Below are positions 8,063 through 16,193 of a DNA stretch of 43,521 nt, piece by piece. The stretch is taken from contig JAHZHS010000003.1 in assembly GCA_019420135.1 (NCBI GenBank), positions 1,824 to 45,344 on the forward strand. Reading direction: 5' to 3'. Position 1 is the stretch's first letter; each line of letters starts with the position of its first letter. The position numbers and the translations under genes were made by a program. A model generated the notes under the pieces. The model was not told where the DNA came from. It did not search any database and saw only the letters and a list, made by a program, of their open reading frames with translations. Source of the DNA: Oscillospiraceae bacterium (GTDB lineage Bacteria > Bacillota > Clostridia > Oscillospirales > Ruminococcaceae).

Positions 8063-9076
8063 ATGCGGCGGGAAGGCAAGATCCGGTTTTCGGTCATCGT
8101 GCCGGTGTACAATGTGGAACAATACCTGCCCCTGTGCGTCAAGAGCGTGGTGGAGCAGGCGGGGGACCCGGACTGGGAGTGCATCCTGGTGGACGACGGC
8201 TCCACCGATACCTCGGGGGCCATGTGCGACGCCTTTGCCGCCGAGTGCCCCGGGGTCGTGGCCCTGCACCAGAAAAACCAGGGCCTGGCCGGGGCCCGCA
8301 ACACCGGCATGGCCGCGGCGGCGGGGGAGTGGCTGCTCTTTCTGGACAGCGACGACGAATGGCCCGCCGGCATGCTCCAGAATCTGCGCGCCGCCCTGGA
8401 CGCAAACCCCGGCTTTGACTGGTATGTGGCCCGGTATCTGTCTCTCGACGAGGGGGACGGCACCCTGCGCGCCCCCTCCGCCATCAACTTTGAGCCCGGC
8501 CCCTTTGAGAGCGAGGACTACGCCGCCCGGGTCAAACGGCTGTACGACAGCGCCCACTGGTCGGTGTGGAAGTTCTGCCTGCGGCGGCAGTTTCTGCTGG
8601 ACAGCGGGGTGGAGTTCTGGACGTCGGTGGTGTGGGCGGAGGATTACCCCTTCGACCTGCTGCTGCTGCTCCACTGCAAAAGGCTCTGTTTCATCGACAT
8701 GGTCATGACCCATTACCGGGAAAACCGGGCGGGCAGCCTGATGAACTCCAACCTCCCCAAGCATTTCACCGGCATTCTGGCGGCGGTGCGGGGCTTTGCC
8801 CAGGTCTTTGCGGAGGGGCAGTGTCTCCCCGCCCAGCGCAACGAGATTCTCCGCCGCACCGCCAACGCCTTCTGGCCGGAGGCCCGGGCCGCCGCCTGCC
8901 GGGACAAGGCCGTCCGCCATGCCTGCGCCCCCCTCATCGATCAGTGCCGCCCCCTCTACGACCACGGCGACCAGTGCCGGGGCCGGGCGGACTGGGTGCT
9001 CTTCCGCCTGCTGCTCAAGGCCTTCGGGGCAAAGTTCGCCCTGTGGGCCTGCGGCCTGCTGAAAGGAAAAGGCTGA
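8063..9076 (+). CDS. GT2-family glycosyltransferase
   Basis: This 337-residue enzyme has the GT-A fold of family 2: FSVIVPVYNVEQYLPLCVKS at the start, then WECILVDDGSTD and GLAGARNTGMAAAAGEWLLF, with the metal-binding DSDDE (residues ~94-98) corresponding to the DXD motif. These enzymes invert the donor linkage and usually build cell-surface polysaccharide on a lipid carrier. The C-terminal 170 residues include WAEDYPFDLLLL, which corresponds to the ED catalytic base region. ATG 8063 follows AGGAGGTG by seven bases. No membrane segment stands out. The sugar transferred is unknown. Confidence 0.88.
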   Translation: MRREGKIRFSVIVPVYNVEQYLPLCVKSVVEQAGDPDWECILVDDGSTDTSGAMCDAFAAECPGVVALHQKNQGLAGARNTGMAAAAGEWLLFLDSDDEWPAGMLQNLRAALDANPGFDWYVARYLSLDEGDGTLRAPSAINFEPGPFESEDYAARVKRLYDSAHWSVWKFCLRRQFLLDSGVEFWTSVVWAEDYPFDLLLLLHCKRLCFIDMVMTHYRENRAGSLMNSNLPKHFTGILAAVRGFAQVFAEGQCLPAQRNEILRRTANAFWPEARAAACRDKAVRHACAPLIDQCRPLYDHGDQCRGRADWVLFRLLLKAFGAKFALWACGLLKGKG

Positions 9077-9119
9077 GGGAGCACCCCATCAAATTCACTC
9101 ACAGGAAAGGGTTTCGTCC

Positions 9120-10661
9120 ATGAGGACCAAACGCACCATCATCAATCTGCTGTACACCCTGGGCTCCAGCTTTGTGCTGCTGTTGCTGGGCCTCGTCGCC
9201 CGGGCACTGTTTGTCTCCAACTTCGACATCACCATCCCCGGCACCTCCACCGTCATCGAACAGCTGTTCAGCGTCTTTTCCATCGCCGAGTTCGGCGTGG
9301 GCAGCGTCATCAGCTACCGGCTGTATGAACAGATCGCCGCCAAAGACGTGGACAAGATCAGCAAATACATGTCGCTGTACAAGTGGACCTACCGCCTCAT
9401 CGGCGGGGCTATCTTTGTGCTGGCGGCCCTCTTCTGGTTTTTGCTGCCCCTGCTCATTGTGGAGGCCAACACCGACTGGGACGCCGTCCATGCCATCTAC
9501 ATTTTGCAGACGCTGTCCACTCTGTCCAGCTATTTTCTCGTCACCCGGCGGCTGCTCTACACCTGCACCCAGCAGGGCTATGTCTGCACCCGCATCGACT
9601 TCGCCTTCAACGTCCTCACCTATCTGGCGAGAATTTACATCTCGTTGAATTACGCCAACAATTACATTCTGTATTTTGGCATTACCATCCTGTTCAACAC
9701 CCTGGCCAACGTGGTGGTGGCCTGGCGCTACCACCGGGACTTCCCCGAGGTCCGGGACGTCCGGGTCTCCTGGACGGATTTCAGGGAGCTGGGGCTCTTC
9801 CGGGATCTGCGGTACTATCTGGTCCACCGGGTGTCCAACGCCATCTACGGCACCTCCGACAGCCTGGTCATGACCCGCATGCGGGGTTCTGCCAGCGTCA
9901 CCTATCTGGGCAACTACTCCAACGTCTCCTCCTCGGTAACGAACATCGGCAACAAGATCCTGGACAGCTTCGCCGCCGCCATCGGCAACATCGTCTACGA
10001 CAAGACCGCCGAGGCCGACGATCACCAGAAAAAGGTTTTCTGGAGCATGGACCTGTTCAGCTATCTCTTCGGCAGCTTTGTGGCGGTGGCCTATTTCTGC
10101 ATCTTCCAGCCCTTCGTCACGGTATGGCTGGGCAGCCAGTGGCTGTTGCCCATGTCCTACGTCTTCTGGTTCTGCCTGAACGAGTACGTGGGCTGGAACC
10201 ACCGGATGCTGGGCTCCTACCGCGCCGTGCTGGGCCATTTTGAGGAGGACCAGTGGTTCATGGTGGCCAGCGGCGTCTCCAACCTGGTACTGAGCTTTGT
10301 GCTGGTCATCCCCTTCGGGCTGGCCGGCGTGGTGGCCGCCACCGTCTTCGCCCACTGCCTCATGTGGTTCGGCCGGGCCAGGGTGGTGTTCCACCGCTTC
10401 ATGCGGGGCTGCGGCGGGCGGTATCTCCGCCTGCAGCTCTGCCATGCCCTCACCCTGGCCGCCGACATGGCCGCCACCTGGTGGGTCTGCTCCCTGCTGG
10501 GGGGCGGATGGCTGGGGGTCATCGCCCGGGCGGTGGTGGTGTGCATCCTGCCCAACGCCATGAACCTGGTCTTTTACGGCTTCACCAGCGACGCCGAATA
10601 CCTGCGGGGCCGGGCTCTCCAGCTGTGGCTCCGCATCGCCGCCCGCAAAAAGGAGGTCTGA
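9120..10661 (+). CDS. Wzx-like polysaccharide flippase (MOP superfamily)
   Basis: This 513-residue polytopic protein has about 12-14 hydrophobic segments, beginning with LLYTLGSSFVLLLLGLVARA and continuing through IGGAIFVLAALFWFLLPLLI, ILYFGITILFNTLANVVVAW, LFGSFVAVAYFCIF and ASGVSNLVLSFVLVIPFGLA. The YLGNYSNVSSSVTNIGNKIL loop resembles the conserved middle loop of Gram-positive flippases such as EpsK/CpsJ relatives. It would move the undecaprenyl-linked repeat unit across the membrane. ATG 9120 lies 43 bases after the GT2 stop with an AGGAAAGG site. It is the only flippase in the operon, so it probably serves all the cytosolic transferases. Confidence 0.85.
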   Translation: MRTKRTIINLLYTLGSSFVLLLLGLVARALFVSNFDITIPGTSTVIEQLFSVFSIAEFGVGSVISYRLYEQIAAKDVDKISKYMSLYKWTYRLIGGAIFVLAALFWFLLPLLIVEANTDWDAVHAIYILQTLSTLSSYFLVTRRLLYTCTQQGYVCTRIDFAFNVLTYLARIYISLNYANNYILYFGITILFNTLANVVVAWRYHRDFPEVRDVRVSWTDFRELGLFRDLRYYLVHRVSNAIYGTSDSLVMTRMRGSASVTYLGNYSNVSSSVTNIGNKILDSFAAAIGNIVYDKTAEADDHQKKVFWSMDLFSYLFGSFVAVAYFCIFQPFVTVWLGSQWLLPMSYVFWFCLNEYVGWNHRMLGSYRAVLGHFEEDQWFMVASGVSNLVLSFVLVIPFGLAGVVAATVFAHCLMWFGRARVVFHRFMRGCGGRYLRLQLCHALTLAADMAATWWVCSLLGGGWLGVIARAVVVCILPNAMNLVFYGFTSDAEYLRGRALQLWLRIAARKKEV

Positions 10662-10667
10662 CACCCC

Positions 10668-11543
10668 ATGTCCAGCCCTGTTTCCGATGCCCGGCCCACC
10701 GTGGCGGTGCTCTACATCTGCACCGGCAAGTACACGGTGTTCTGGCCCGACTTTTACAAGACCTTCCGGCAGAATTTCCTGCCCGAGTGCGACAAGACCT
10801 TTTTCGTCTTTACCGACGCCCCTTTCCTGGCCTTTGACGGGGAGCCGGACGTCCGCCGCATCTATCAGGAGGCCTACGACTGGCCGCTGAGCACCCTTTT
10901 GCGGTTTGAGATGTTCCTGACCCGGGAGTACGAGCTGAAATCCTTCGACTACCTGTTCTTCGCCAACGCCAACCTGCTGTGTGAGCAGGTGGTGACGGCG
11001 GAGGAATTCCTGCCCCGCACCGAACAGGGGGAGGTGCTGCTGGTGGTGCAGCAGCCGGGATTCTGGGACAAGACGCCCCCCTTTTACTCCTACGACCGCA
11101 ACCCCAGGTGCCGGGCCTACATTCCCTACAACTGCGGGCGGGACTATGTGTCGGGGGGGCTCAACGGCGGCACGGCCAAGGCCTTTCTGGCCATGTGCCA
11201 TGTGCTGGCCAGGCGCACCGACGAGGACCTGGCCGAGGGGGTCATCGCCCTGTGGCATGACGAGAGCCAGCTCAACCGCTACATTGCCGAGCTGGACCCC
11301 GCCCGGTACCGCCTGCTGACCCCCGCCTACTGGTACCCGGAGGGCTGGCATCTGCCCTTTGAGCCCAAGATCACGGTGCGGGACAAGTCCAAGTGGATCG
11401 ACATGACCGCCGTGAAGGGCAAAAAGCGGGAGCTGAGCTTTGCCGCCCGCAAGTGGGACGCTTTCTGCCAGAACTACCTGCCGGTGTTTCTGGCGGTGCG
11501 GGACACCCTGATGCTCAAACATCTGCCCCGGCACGACCCCTGA
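10668..11543 (+). CDS. GT6-family glycosyltransferase (ABO blood-group transferase family)
   Basis: This 291-residue protein follows the GT6 pattern closely: AVLYICTGKYTVFWPDFYKT, FFVFTDAP, the WPLSTLLRFEMF stretch, YLFFANANLL, a later RNPRCRAYIP, GGLNGGTAKAFLAMC and WHDESQLNRYIAELDP (WHDES at residues ~196-200). In mammals the NAN position is DXD; the NXN form at residues 100-102 is the hallmark of bacterial GT6 enzymes, which act without the usual metal site. GT6 enzymes transfer galactose or N-acetylgalactosamine in alpha-1,3 linkage to galactose, usually on an alpha-1,2-fucosylated (H) acceptor. A GT11 gene sits in the same operon. Whether the donor is UDP-Gal or UDP-GalNAc cannot be read here. 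AAGGAGG lies upstream of ATG 10668. Confidence 0.88.
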   Translation: MSSPVSDARPTVAVLYICTGKYTVFWPDFYKTFRQNFLPECDKTFFVFTDAPFLAFDGEPDVRRIYQEAYDWPLSTLLRFEMFLTREYELKSFDYLFFANANLLCEQVVTAEEFLPRTEQGEVLLVVQQPGFWDKTPPFYSYDRNPRCRAYIPYNCGRDYVSGGLNGGTAKAFLAMCHVLARRTDEDLAEGVIALWHDESQLNRYIAELDPARYRLLTPAYWYPEGWHLPFEPKITVRDKSKWIDMTAVKGKKRELSFAARKWDAFCQNYLPVFLAVRDTLMLKHLPRHDP

Positions 11544-11570
11544 CCTTTGCTCCCTGAAAGGAGGGCCTCT

Positions 11571-13352
11571 ATGCAGGCAACCAAACGACACATCGGCCCC
11601 GAGCATTTCATCGCGGCGCTGCTGGTTCTGCTGGCGGCGGCCTCGGTGGTCAAGACGCTGTTTGTGGGCCTTGAGATCGACGAGGAATACGCCCTGTCCA
11701 TCGGCTGGCGGCTGATCCAGGGGGACAGCCTTTTCTACACCATGTGGGAACCCCACCAGCTCTCCGCCCTGGCCGACGCCGCCCTCATGTGGCCGTACTG
11801 GGCCGTCACCGGCACCACCACCGGCATTTTGCTGTATATGCGGGTGGTCACCCTGGTGCTCAAGGCGCTGCTGGCCATCTGGTTCTACCGCACCATGGGC
11901 CGCACCCTTGCCCCCCGCACCGCCTTTCTGGCGGCGCTGGCGGTGTTCGTCTACACCCCCAAGTGGTTTCTGGCGCCGGACTACATCTCCCAGCAGTTCC
12001 ACTTCACCCTGGCGGCCTTCCTCTGCTTTTACGGCTACTATGCCGACGGCTGCAAAAAACTGTGGCGGATGGTGCCGGGCGGCATTTTCCTCAGCCTCAG
12101 CGTCCTGGCCTTCCCCCAGAGCGCCTTTGCCGCCCCCGTCTACCTCATCGGCATGTTCCTGCTGGGCCGCCGGGCCGGGGAAAAACGGTTCCTCGCCCTG
12201 CCCGCCGGCATGGTGGTGACGCTGCTCACCTGTATGGTCTGCGCGGGAGCCTTCCTGCTCTACGTGCTGCAGAATATGTCGGTGCAGACGCTGATCGCCC
12301 GGGCCACCCTCATCCTCAACGATCCCCAGTATGACTTCTCCTTCGCCGACCGGATGGCCCTGCTGGGCAGTCAGGCCGCCGATGTGGGCAAGTTCCTGGC
12401 AAAACCGGCGGGCGTGGCCCTGGCCGTGGTGGCGGCGGGCATCGCCCGGGACATCTCCCTGCGCCGGGAACGCCCCATCCGCAACATCCGGTACTGGCTC
12501 AACATCCTGTTCGCCCTTTTCTCCGCCGCCACGGTGCTTCTGTGCCTGGCCCGGGCGCTGCGGGATTCCAGCCTGGATGAGCGCTTCTTCTGCCCCGTGC
12601 TGGTGATCGCGGGGCTGTGGTTCTTCCGGTCGGGACGGGGCACCGCCCGGGACCCCCTCTTCTGGCTGGGATATCTGCCCGGGGTGGTGGCCTACCTCTT
12701 CATCCTGCGGTCGACGCTGCTGGGATTTTCGGCCACCTTCATGTACCTGACCTGGCCGGGACTCTGCGCCGTGCTGGCCCTGGCCCTGCAGACCCGGGCC
12801 GCCGAAAACGGCGACACCGACCCCTGCACCCCCTACGCCGTGGACGCCGACTGGGCCGACGGCATCCTGCTGGCCTTTCTCGCCTTTCTGGTGGTCTGCC
12901 GGGCTTTCCTGGTGCTGACCACCGGCTGGAAGCCCGCCAACGTGCTGGACACCCCGCTCTCCCGCCTGTCCGACGGCCCCGCCGCCGGAACCTGGGCCGA
13001 CGAGGAAACCGCCGACATGTACTATGCCCTGGAAAAGGCCCTGGACGGCCAGGAGGGCAAGAAGGTGCTGATCTCCACCGGCAACGTGGACGGTCTGGCC
13101 TTCCTGATGGCGGACGGCAGGCTGGAGACTGCCCAGGCATCGGTGATCTCCTCCACCGACAGCGACAGCCGCTTTGCCAGCTACTATCTGGAACTGCCCC
13201 AAAAGACCCCCGACATCATCCTCTACAATCACAACTGCATCCGGGACCTGGATGAGTTCCATGCCTGGCTGGAGAACAATTTCACCATCTCCGGCCGGGA
13301 AACGGTGACCTACGGCAGCGCCTCGCTGGAAGTGCTGACGGTGGAACACTGA
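11571..13352 (+). CDS. Polytopic membrane protein, GT-C-like (putative glycosyltransferase or polymerase)
   Basis: This 593-residue protein has about 10-12 membrane helices in the first 450 residues (IAALLVLLAAASVVKTLFVG, then many more) and a C-terminal extracytoplasmic domain of ~140 residues. A DEEYAL motif in the first loop after helix 1 resembles the acidic catalytic loop of GT-C enzymes such as ArnT and PMT relatives, which use lipid-phosphate sugars at the outer face. It closes the operon, so it could add a late side residue or polymerise the repeat. ATG 11571 is preferred over 11547 because GAAAGGAGGG lies between them. A terminator follows directly. I do not recognise a specific family. 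Confidence 0.65.
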   Translation: MQATKRHIGPEHFIAALLVLLAAASVVKTLFVGLEIDEEYALSIGWRLIQGDSLFYTMWEPHQLSALADAALMWPYWAVTGTTTGILLYMRVVTLVLKALLAIWFYRTMGRTLAPRTAFLAALAVFVYTPKWFLAPDYISQQFHFTLAAFLCFYGYYADGCKKLWRMVPGGIFLSLSVLAFPQSAFAAPVYLIGMFLLGRRAGEKRFLALPAGMVVTLLTCMVCAGAFLLYVLQNMSVQTLIARATLILNDPQYDFSFADRMALLGSQAADVGKFLAKPAGVALAVVAAGIARDISLRRERPIRNIRYWLNILFALFSAATVLLCLARALRDSSLDERFFCPVLVIAGLWFFRSGRGTARDPLFWLGYLPGVVAYLFILRSTLLGFSATFMYLTWPGLCAVLALALQTRAAENGDTDPCTPYAVDADWADGILLAFLAFLVVCRAFLVLTTGWKPANVLDTPLSRLSDGPAAGTWADEETADMYYALEKALDGQEGKKVLISTGNVDGLAFLMADGRLETAQASVISSTDSDSRFASYYLELPQKTPDIILYNHNCIRDLDEFHAWLENNFTISGRETVTYGSASLEVLTVEH

Positions 13353-13376
13353 CCGCTTTCCTTTTCAAACGCATTT

Positions 13377-13409
13377 CCCCGCGGCAAAAACAGGCCGCGG
13401 GGCTTTTTT
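13377..13409 (+). terminator. Intrinsic terminator of the first polysaccharide operon
   Basis: CCCCGCGGC (13377-13385) and GCCGCGGGG (13394-13402) form a perfect 9-bp stem with an 8-base loop, followed by six T (13404-13409). It lies 25 bases after the GT-C-like gene. Confidence 0.9.
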
Positions 13410-13414
13410 GTGCG

Positions 13415-13443
13415 CTGACAAACGGGGCGGGATGTGGTATCAT
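13415..13443 (+). promoter_or_regulatory. Promoter of the second polysaccharide operon
   Basis: CTGACA (13415-13420), a 17-base spacer and TATCAT (13438-13443) match the sigma-A consensus well and lie just after the terminator. The expected transcript starts near 13450. A perfect 8-bp hairpin, GGGGAAAG (13454-13461) with CTTTCCCC (13469-13476), would stand almost at its 5' end. Confidence 0.75.
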
Positions 13444-13503
13444 ATAGGGGATTGGGGAAAGTGTCTGCCTTTCCCCCAGCCTGACAGAGGGAGGCATCCT
13501 GTT

Positions 13504-14301
13504 TTGCCAAAGAAATTTCTGATCTTCATTCCGGCCTACAACTGCGAGCATCAGGTCCCGCCGGCGCTGAAACTGCTGCAGCACCCCACGGTCCAGGCCT
13601 CTGCGGGGCAATGCATCGTGGTGAACAACCGCTCCACCGACGGCACCGAAGAGGCGGTGAAATCCTGGATGGCCGCCCACCCCGACGCCCCGGTACGCCT
13701 TTTGCGCAACGATGAAAACTATGGCCTGGGCGGCAGCCATAAAGTGGCCTTCGGCTATGCCATCGACCACGGCTACGACTACCTGGTGGTGCTCCACGGG
13801 GACGACCAGGGAGACGTGCGGGATCTGTGCCCCCTGGTGGAGTCGGGCGAATACCAGAACTACGACTGCTGCCTGGGCTCCCGGTTCATGCGGGGCAGCC
13901 GCATCAAAGGGTACAGCGCACTGCGCATCTTCGGCAACTACGGGTTCAACTGGCTGTTCAGCCTGGTGACGCTGCACAAGATCACCGACCTGGGCAGCGG
14001 GCTCAACCTGTACAAGGTGGCCTCCCTGAAAAACCGGTACTATCTCAAGTTCCCCGATACCCTCTACTTCAACGACTGCATGATCCTGGCCCAGTGCCAT
14101 TACAAGCAGAAGATGCTGTTTTTCCCCATCAGCTGGCGGGAGGAGGACCAGGTGTCCAACACCAAACTGACCAGCTTTGCCATGAGCCTGCTGCGCATGT
14201 GCGGCCAGTACCTGACCGGCCACAAAAAGTTCGTGGAACAGGAAATGCGCACCAAGATCATTGACGATTACAGCTATCAGGTGGTGGCATCCAACCTGTG
14301 A
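13504..14301 (+). CDS. GT2-family glycosyltransferase, dolichyl-phosphate-mannose-synthase-like
   Basis: This 265-residue GT-A-fold enzyme opens KKFLIFIPAYNCEHQVPPAL and continues with IVVNNRSTDGTEEA, LRNDENYGLGGSHKVAFGYA and YLVVLHGDDQGD, with HGDDQGD as the DXD region. The N-Y-G-x-G pattern is characteristic of the DPM1/DPG-synthase branch, which transfers sugars to polyprenyl phosphate or acts in surface-glycan clusters. No C-terminal membrane helices are seen, as in DPM1. The open frame extends upstream through the promoter. The TTG at 13504 is chosen because AGGGAGG lies eight bases before it and the homology begins there. It is the first gene of an operon that continues to 18719. Confidence 0.82.
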   Translation: MPKKFLIFIPAYNCEHQVPPALKLLQHPTVQASAGQCIVVNNRSTDGTEEAVKSWMAAHPDAPVRLLRNDENYGLGGSHKVAFGYAIDHGYDYLVVLHGDDQGDVRDLCPLVESGEYQNYDCCLGSRFMRGSRIKGYSALRIFGNYGFNWLFSLVTLHKITDLGSGLNLYKVASLKNRYYLKFPDTLYFNDCMILAQCHYKQKMLFFPISWREEDQVSNTKLTSFAMSLLRMCGQYLTGHKKFVEQEMRTKIIDDYSYQVVASNL

Positions 14302-14393
14302 GGGGAGGGGCCTGCAAAACGCCGCCCGTCCGCCTATAAAGAATCGCCCAAATAATCAAAAATCCCACAGATACCCCAAAAGGAGGATTTTCC

Positions 14394-15428
14394 ATGAAAG
14401 TATTGGTCACCGGCGCCGCCGGCTTCATCGGCGGTCAGCTCTGCCACGCCCTGTGGAAGCGGGGGGACACCGTCATCGGCATCGACAACTTCTCCTACGG
14501 CAATTTGGATAACCTCCACTTCGACGACCACGACTTCGCCGCCGACGTGCTGCGCATGGACATCCGCGACCGGGAAAAGCTCCCCGCCCTGTTTGAGCAG
14601 GAACACTTCGACGTGGTGTACAACATCGCCGGCATCGCCCCCCTGCCCGACTGCCAGAGCGACCCGGTGGAGGCTGTGTCGGTGAACACCATGGGCCTTG
14701 TGAACCTCCTGGAACTCTGCCGCCGCACCGGCGTCAAGCATCTGGTCCAGGCGTCCACCAACGCCATGTACGAAAACGAGACCGAGTTCCCCACTGTGGA
14801 GGACAAGTTCAATCCTCCCACCCTGATCTACCCCAACACCAAATACTGCGCCGAGCAGTTCTGCCGCAGCTTTGCCACCACCTACAACATGAACGTCACC
14901 TGCCTGCGGTTTGCCAACGTCTACGGCCCCCACATCGACTGCCTGCGCAAACAGCCCCCCTTTGTGGGCTATATGATCCGGGAACTGTACTATGACCGGG
15001 TGCCCGAGTTCCACTCCGACGGCAACCAGCGCCGGGACTATATCTATGTGGACGACCTCATCGACCTGGCCCTGCGGGTCACCGACCGCAAGGGCTTTGA
15101 CGCCGTCAACGTGTCCAGCAACACCAACTACTCGGTGCGGGAACTGTACGCCATCGCCTGCCGCCTGATGCACAAGGACATCGAGGCCAAATACTGGGAT
15201 ACCGCTCACTACTGGGCCAAATACCCCGAACTGTACGGCGGCGCCTACGGCATCCGCCCCGAAATCCTCGACCACGAGGTCAACAAGTATTCCCTGTGCG
15301 ACAACGCCCACGCCAAAGAACTGTACGGCTGGCAGCCCAAGGTCTCCATCGAGGAGGGCCTGGCCCGGGTCATCGACAACGAGTGCGCCATGCTGGCCGC
15401 CCGGGACGCCGCAGCCGCAAAGGAGTGA
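14394..15428 (+). CDS. NAD-dependent epimerase/dehydratase (extended SDR)
   Basis: This 344-residue enzyme starts MKVLVTGAAGFIGGQLCHAL, a classic G-x-x-G-x-x-G Rossmann motif, with D (IDNFSYGN) at the end of strand 2 as in NAD-dependent nucleotide-sugar epimerases. The catalytic residues are visible as S/T in QASTNAMY and the Y-x-x-x-K in IYPNTKYCAEQ. FANVYGPH and GNQRRDYIYVDDL are the substrate-side motifs typical of UDP- or GDP-sugar epimerases and dehydratases. It probably makes the activated sugar used by this operon. Which sugar cannot be told. ATG 14394 follows AAGGAGG; the next gene begins ten bases after the stop. Confidence 0.9.
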   Translation: MKVLVTGAAGFIGGQLCHALWKRGDTVIGIDNFSYGNLDNLHFDDHDFAADVLRMDIRDREKLPALFEQEHFDVVYNIAGIAPLPDCQSDPVEAVSVNTMGLVNLLELCRRTGVKHLVQASTNAMYENETEFPTVEDKFNPPTLIYPNTKYCAEQFCRSFATTYNMNVTCLRFANVYGPHIDCLRKQPPFVGYMIRELYYDRVPEFHSDGNQRRDYIYVDDLIDLALRVTDRKGFDAVNVSSNTNYSVRELYAIACRLMHKDIEAKYWDTAHYWAKYPELYGGAYGIRPEILDHEVNKYSLCDNAHAKELYGWQPKVSIEEGLARVIDNECAMLAARDAAAAKE

Positions 15429-15437
15429 TTTTCCCCC

Positions 15438-16193
15438 ATGTCCAAGCTTCACCTTGTCATGCCCATGGCGGGCCGGGGCAGCCGCTTTTTTGAAAACGGC
15501 TTTGTCTGCCCCAAGCCCCTCATTGAGATCCACGGCAAGCCCTTTTTCTACTGGGCGGCCCGGAGCATCGCCAAAAACATCGACCTGGACGGCATCACCT
15601 TTGTGGTGCTGAAGGAACATCTGAAAGACTTTGACCTGGAACGCCGCATCCGGGCCTACTGGCCCGACGCCCGCATCGTCGCCCTGGACGACGTCACCCC
15701 CGGGGCGGCGGTCACCTGCCGGGAAGGCTGCAAGGATCTGCCCGACGGCGTGCCGGTGCTCTTCAACGACTGCGACCATCTCTTCCTCTGCTCCGCCTTC
15801 GACGACTTCTGCCGGGCAGGGGATTTTGCCGCCGGGCCCGACGGGGCGCTGCTGACCTTCGACTCCGACTCTCCCGCCTACAGCTACCTGCAGTACGGGG
15901 AGGACGGCCTCGTCCGCCGCACGGTGGAAAAAGAGGTGGTCAGCCATGACGCCATCTGCGGGGCCTACTACTTCAAGGACAAGGCCACCTATCTGGAGGC
16001 CTGCGCCAAGTATCTCACCGTCTGCCAGTACAAGGAATTCTTTGTCTCGGGCGTCTACAACGTGCTGGCCGGGGAGGGCAAGACCGTCCGCGGCTTTGCC
16101 ACCGACCTGCACCTGCCCTTCGGCACCCCCGCCGAGTACGCCCTGGCTGAACAGCCCCAAAACGCCGCAGGCTTCGAGGCACTGGACCAATGA
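15438..16193 (+). CDS. Nucleotidyltransferase (sugar- or polyol-phosphate activating)
   Basis: This 251-residue protein starts with HLVMPMAGRGSRFFENGFVC, the glycine-rich G-x-G-x-R nucleotide loop of sugar-phosphate nucleotidyltransferases, followed by PKPLIEIHGKPFFYW with the conserved P-K-x-L lysine. NDCDHLF holds the metal-binding aspartates. It would couple a phosphorylated sugar or small polyol to CTP, GTP or UTP. The following gene is a phosphotransferase fusion and the last one is a HAD phosphatase, the usual companions of such an activation pathway. Its stop overlaps the next start as ATGA. Confidence 0.82.
   Translation: MSKLHLVMPMAGRGSRFFENGFVCPKPLIEIHGKPFFYWAARSIAKNIDLDGITFVVLKEHLKDFDLERRIRAYWPDARIVALDDVTPGAAVTCREGCKDLPDGVPVLFNDCDHLFLCSAFDDFCRAGDFAAGPDGALLTFDSDSPAYSYLQYGEDGLVRRTVEKEVVSHDAICGAYYFKDKATYLEACAKYLTVCQYKEFFVSGVYNVLAGEGKTVRGFATDLHLPFGTPAEYALAEQPQNAAGFEALDQ

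Noticed and set aside
6752..8965. 737-codon minus-strand frame opposite the GT4, GT11 and GT2 genes
   Set aside because: It runs across three plus-strand genes with coupled starts and shows no protein motifs.
9099..13349. 1416-codon open frame on the minus strand opposite the flippase, GT6 and GT-C-like genes
   Set aside because: Shadow frame of GC-rich codons. The translation is low-complexity, rich in Gly, Val, His and Gln, crosses three real genes and has no domain or ribosome site.
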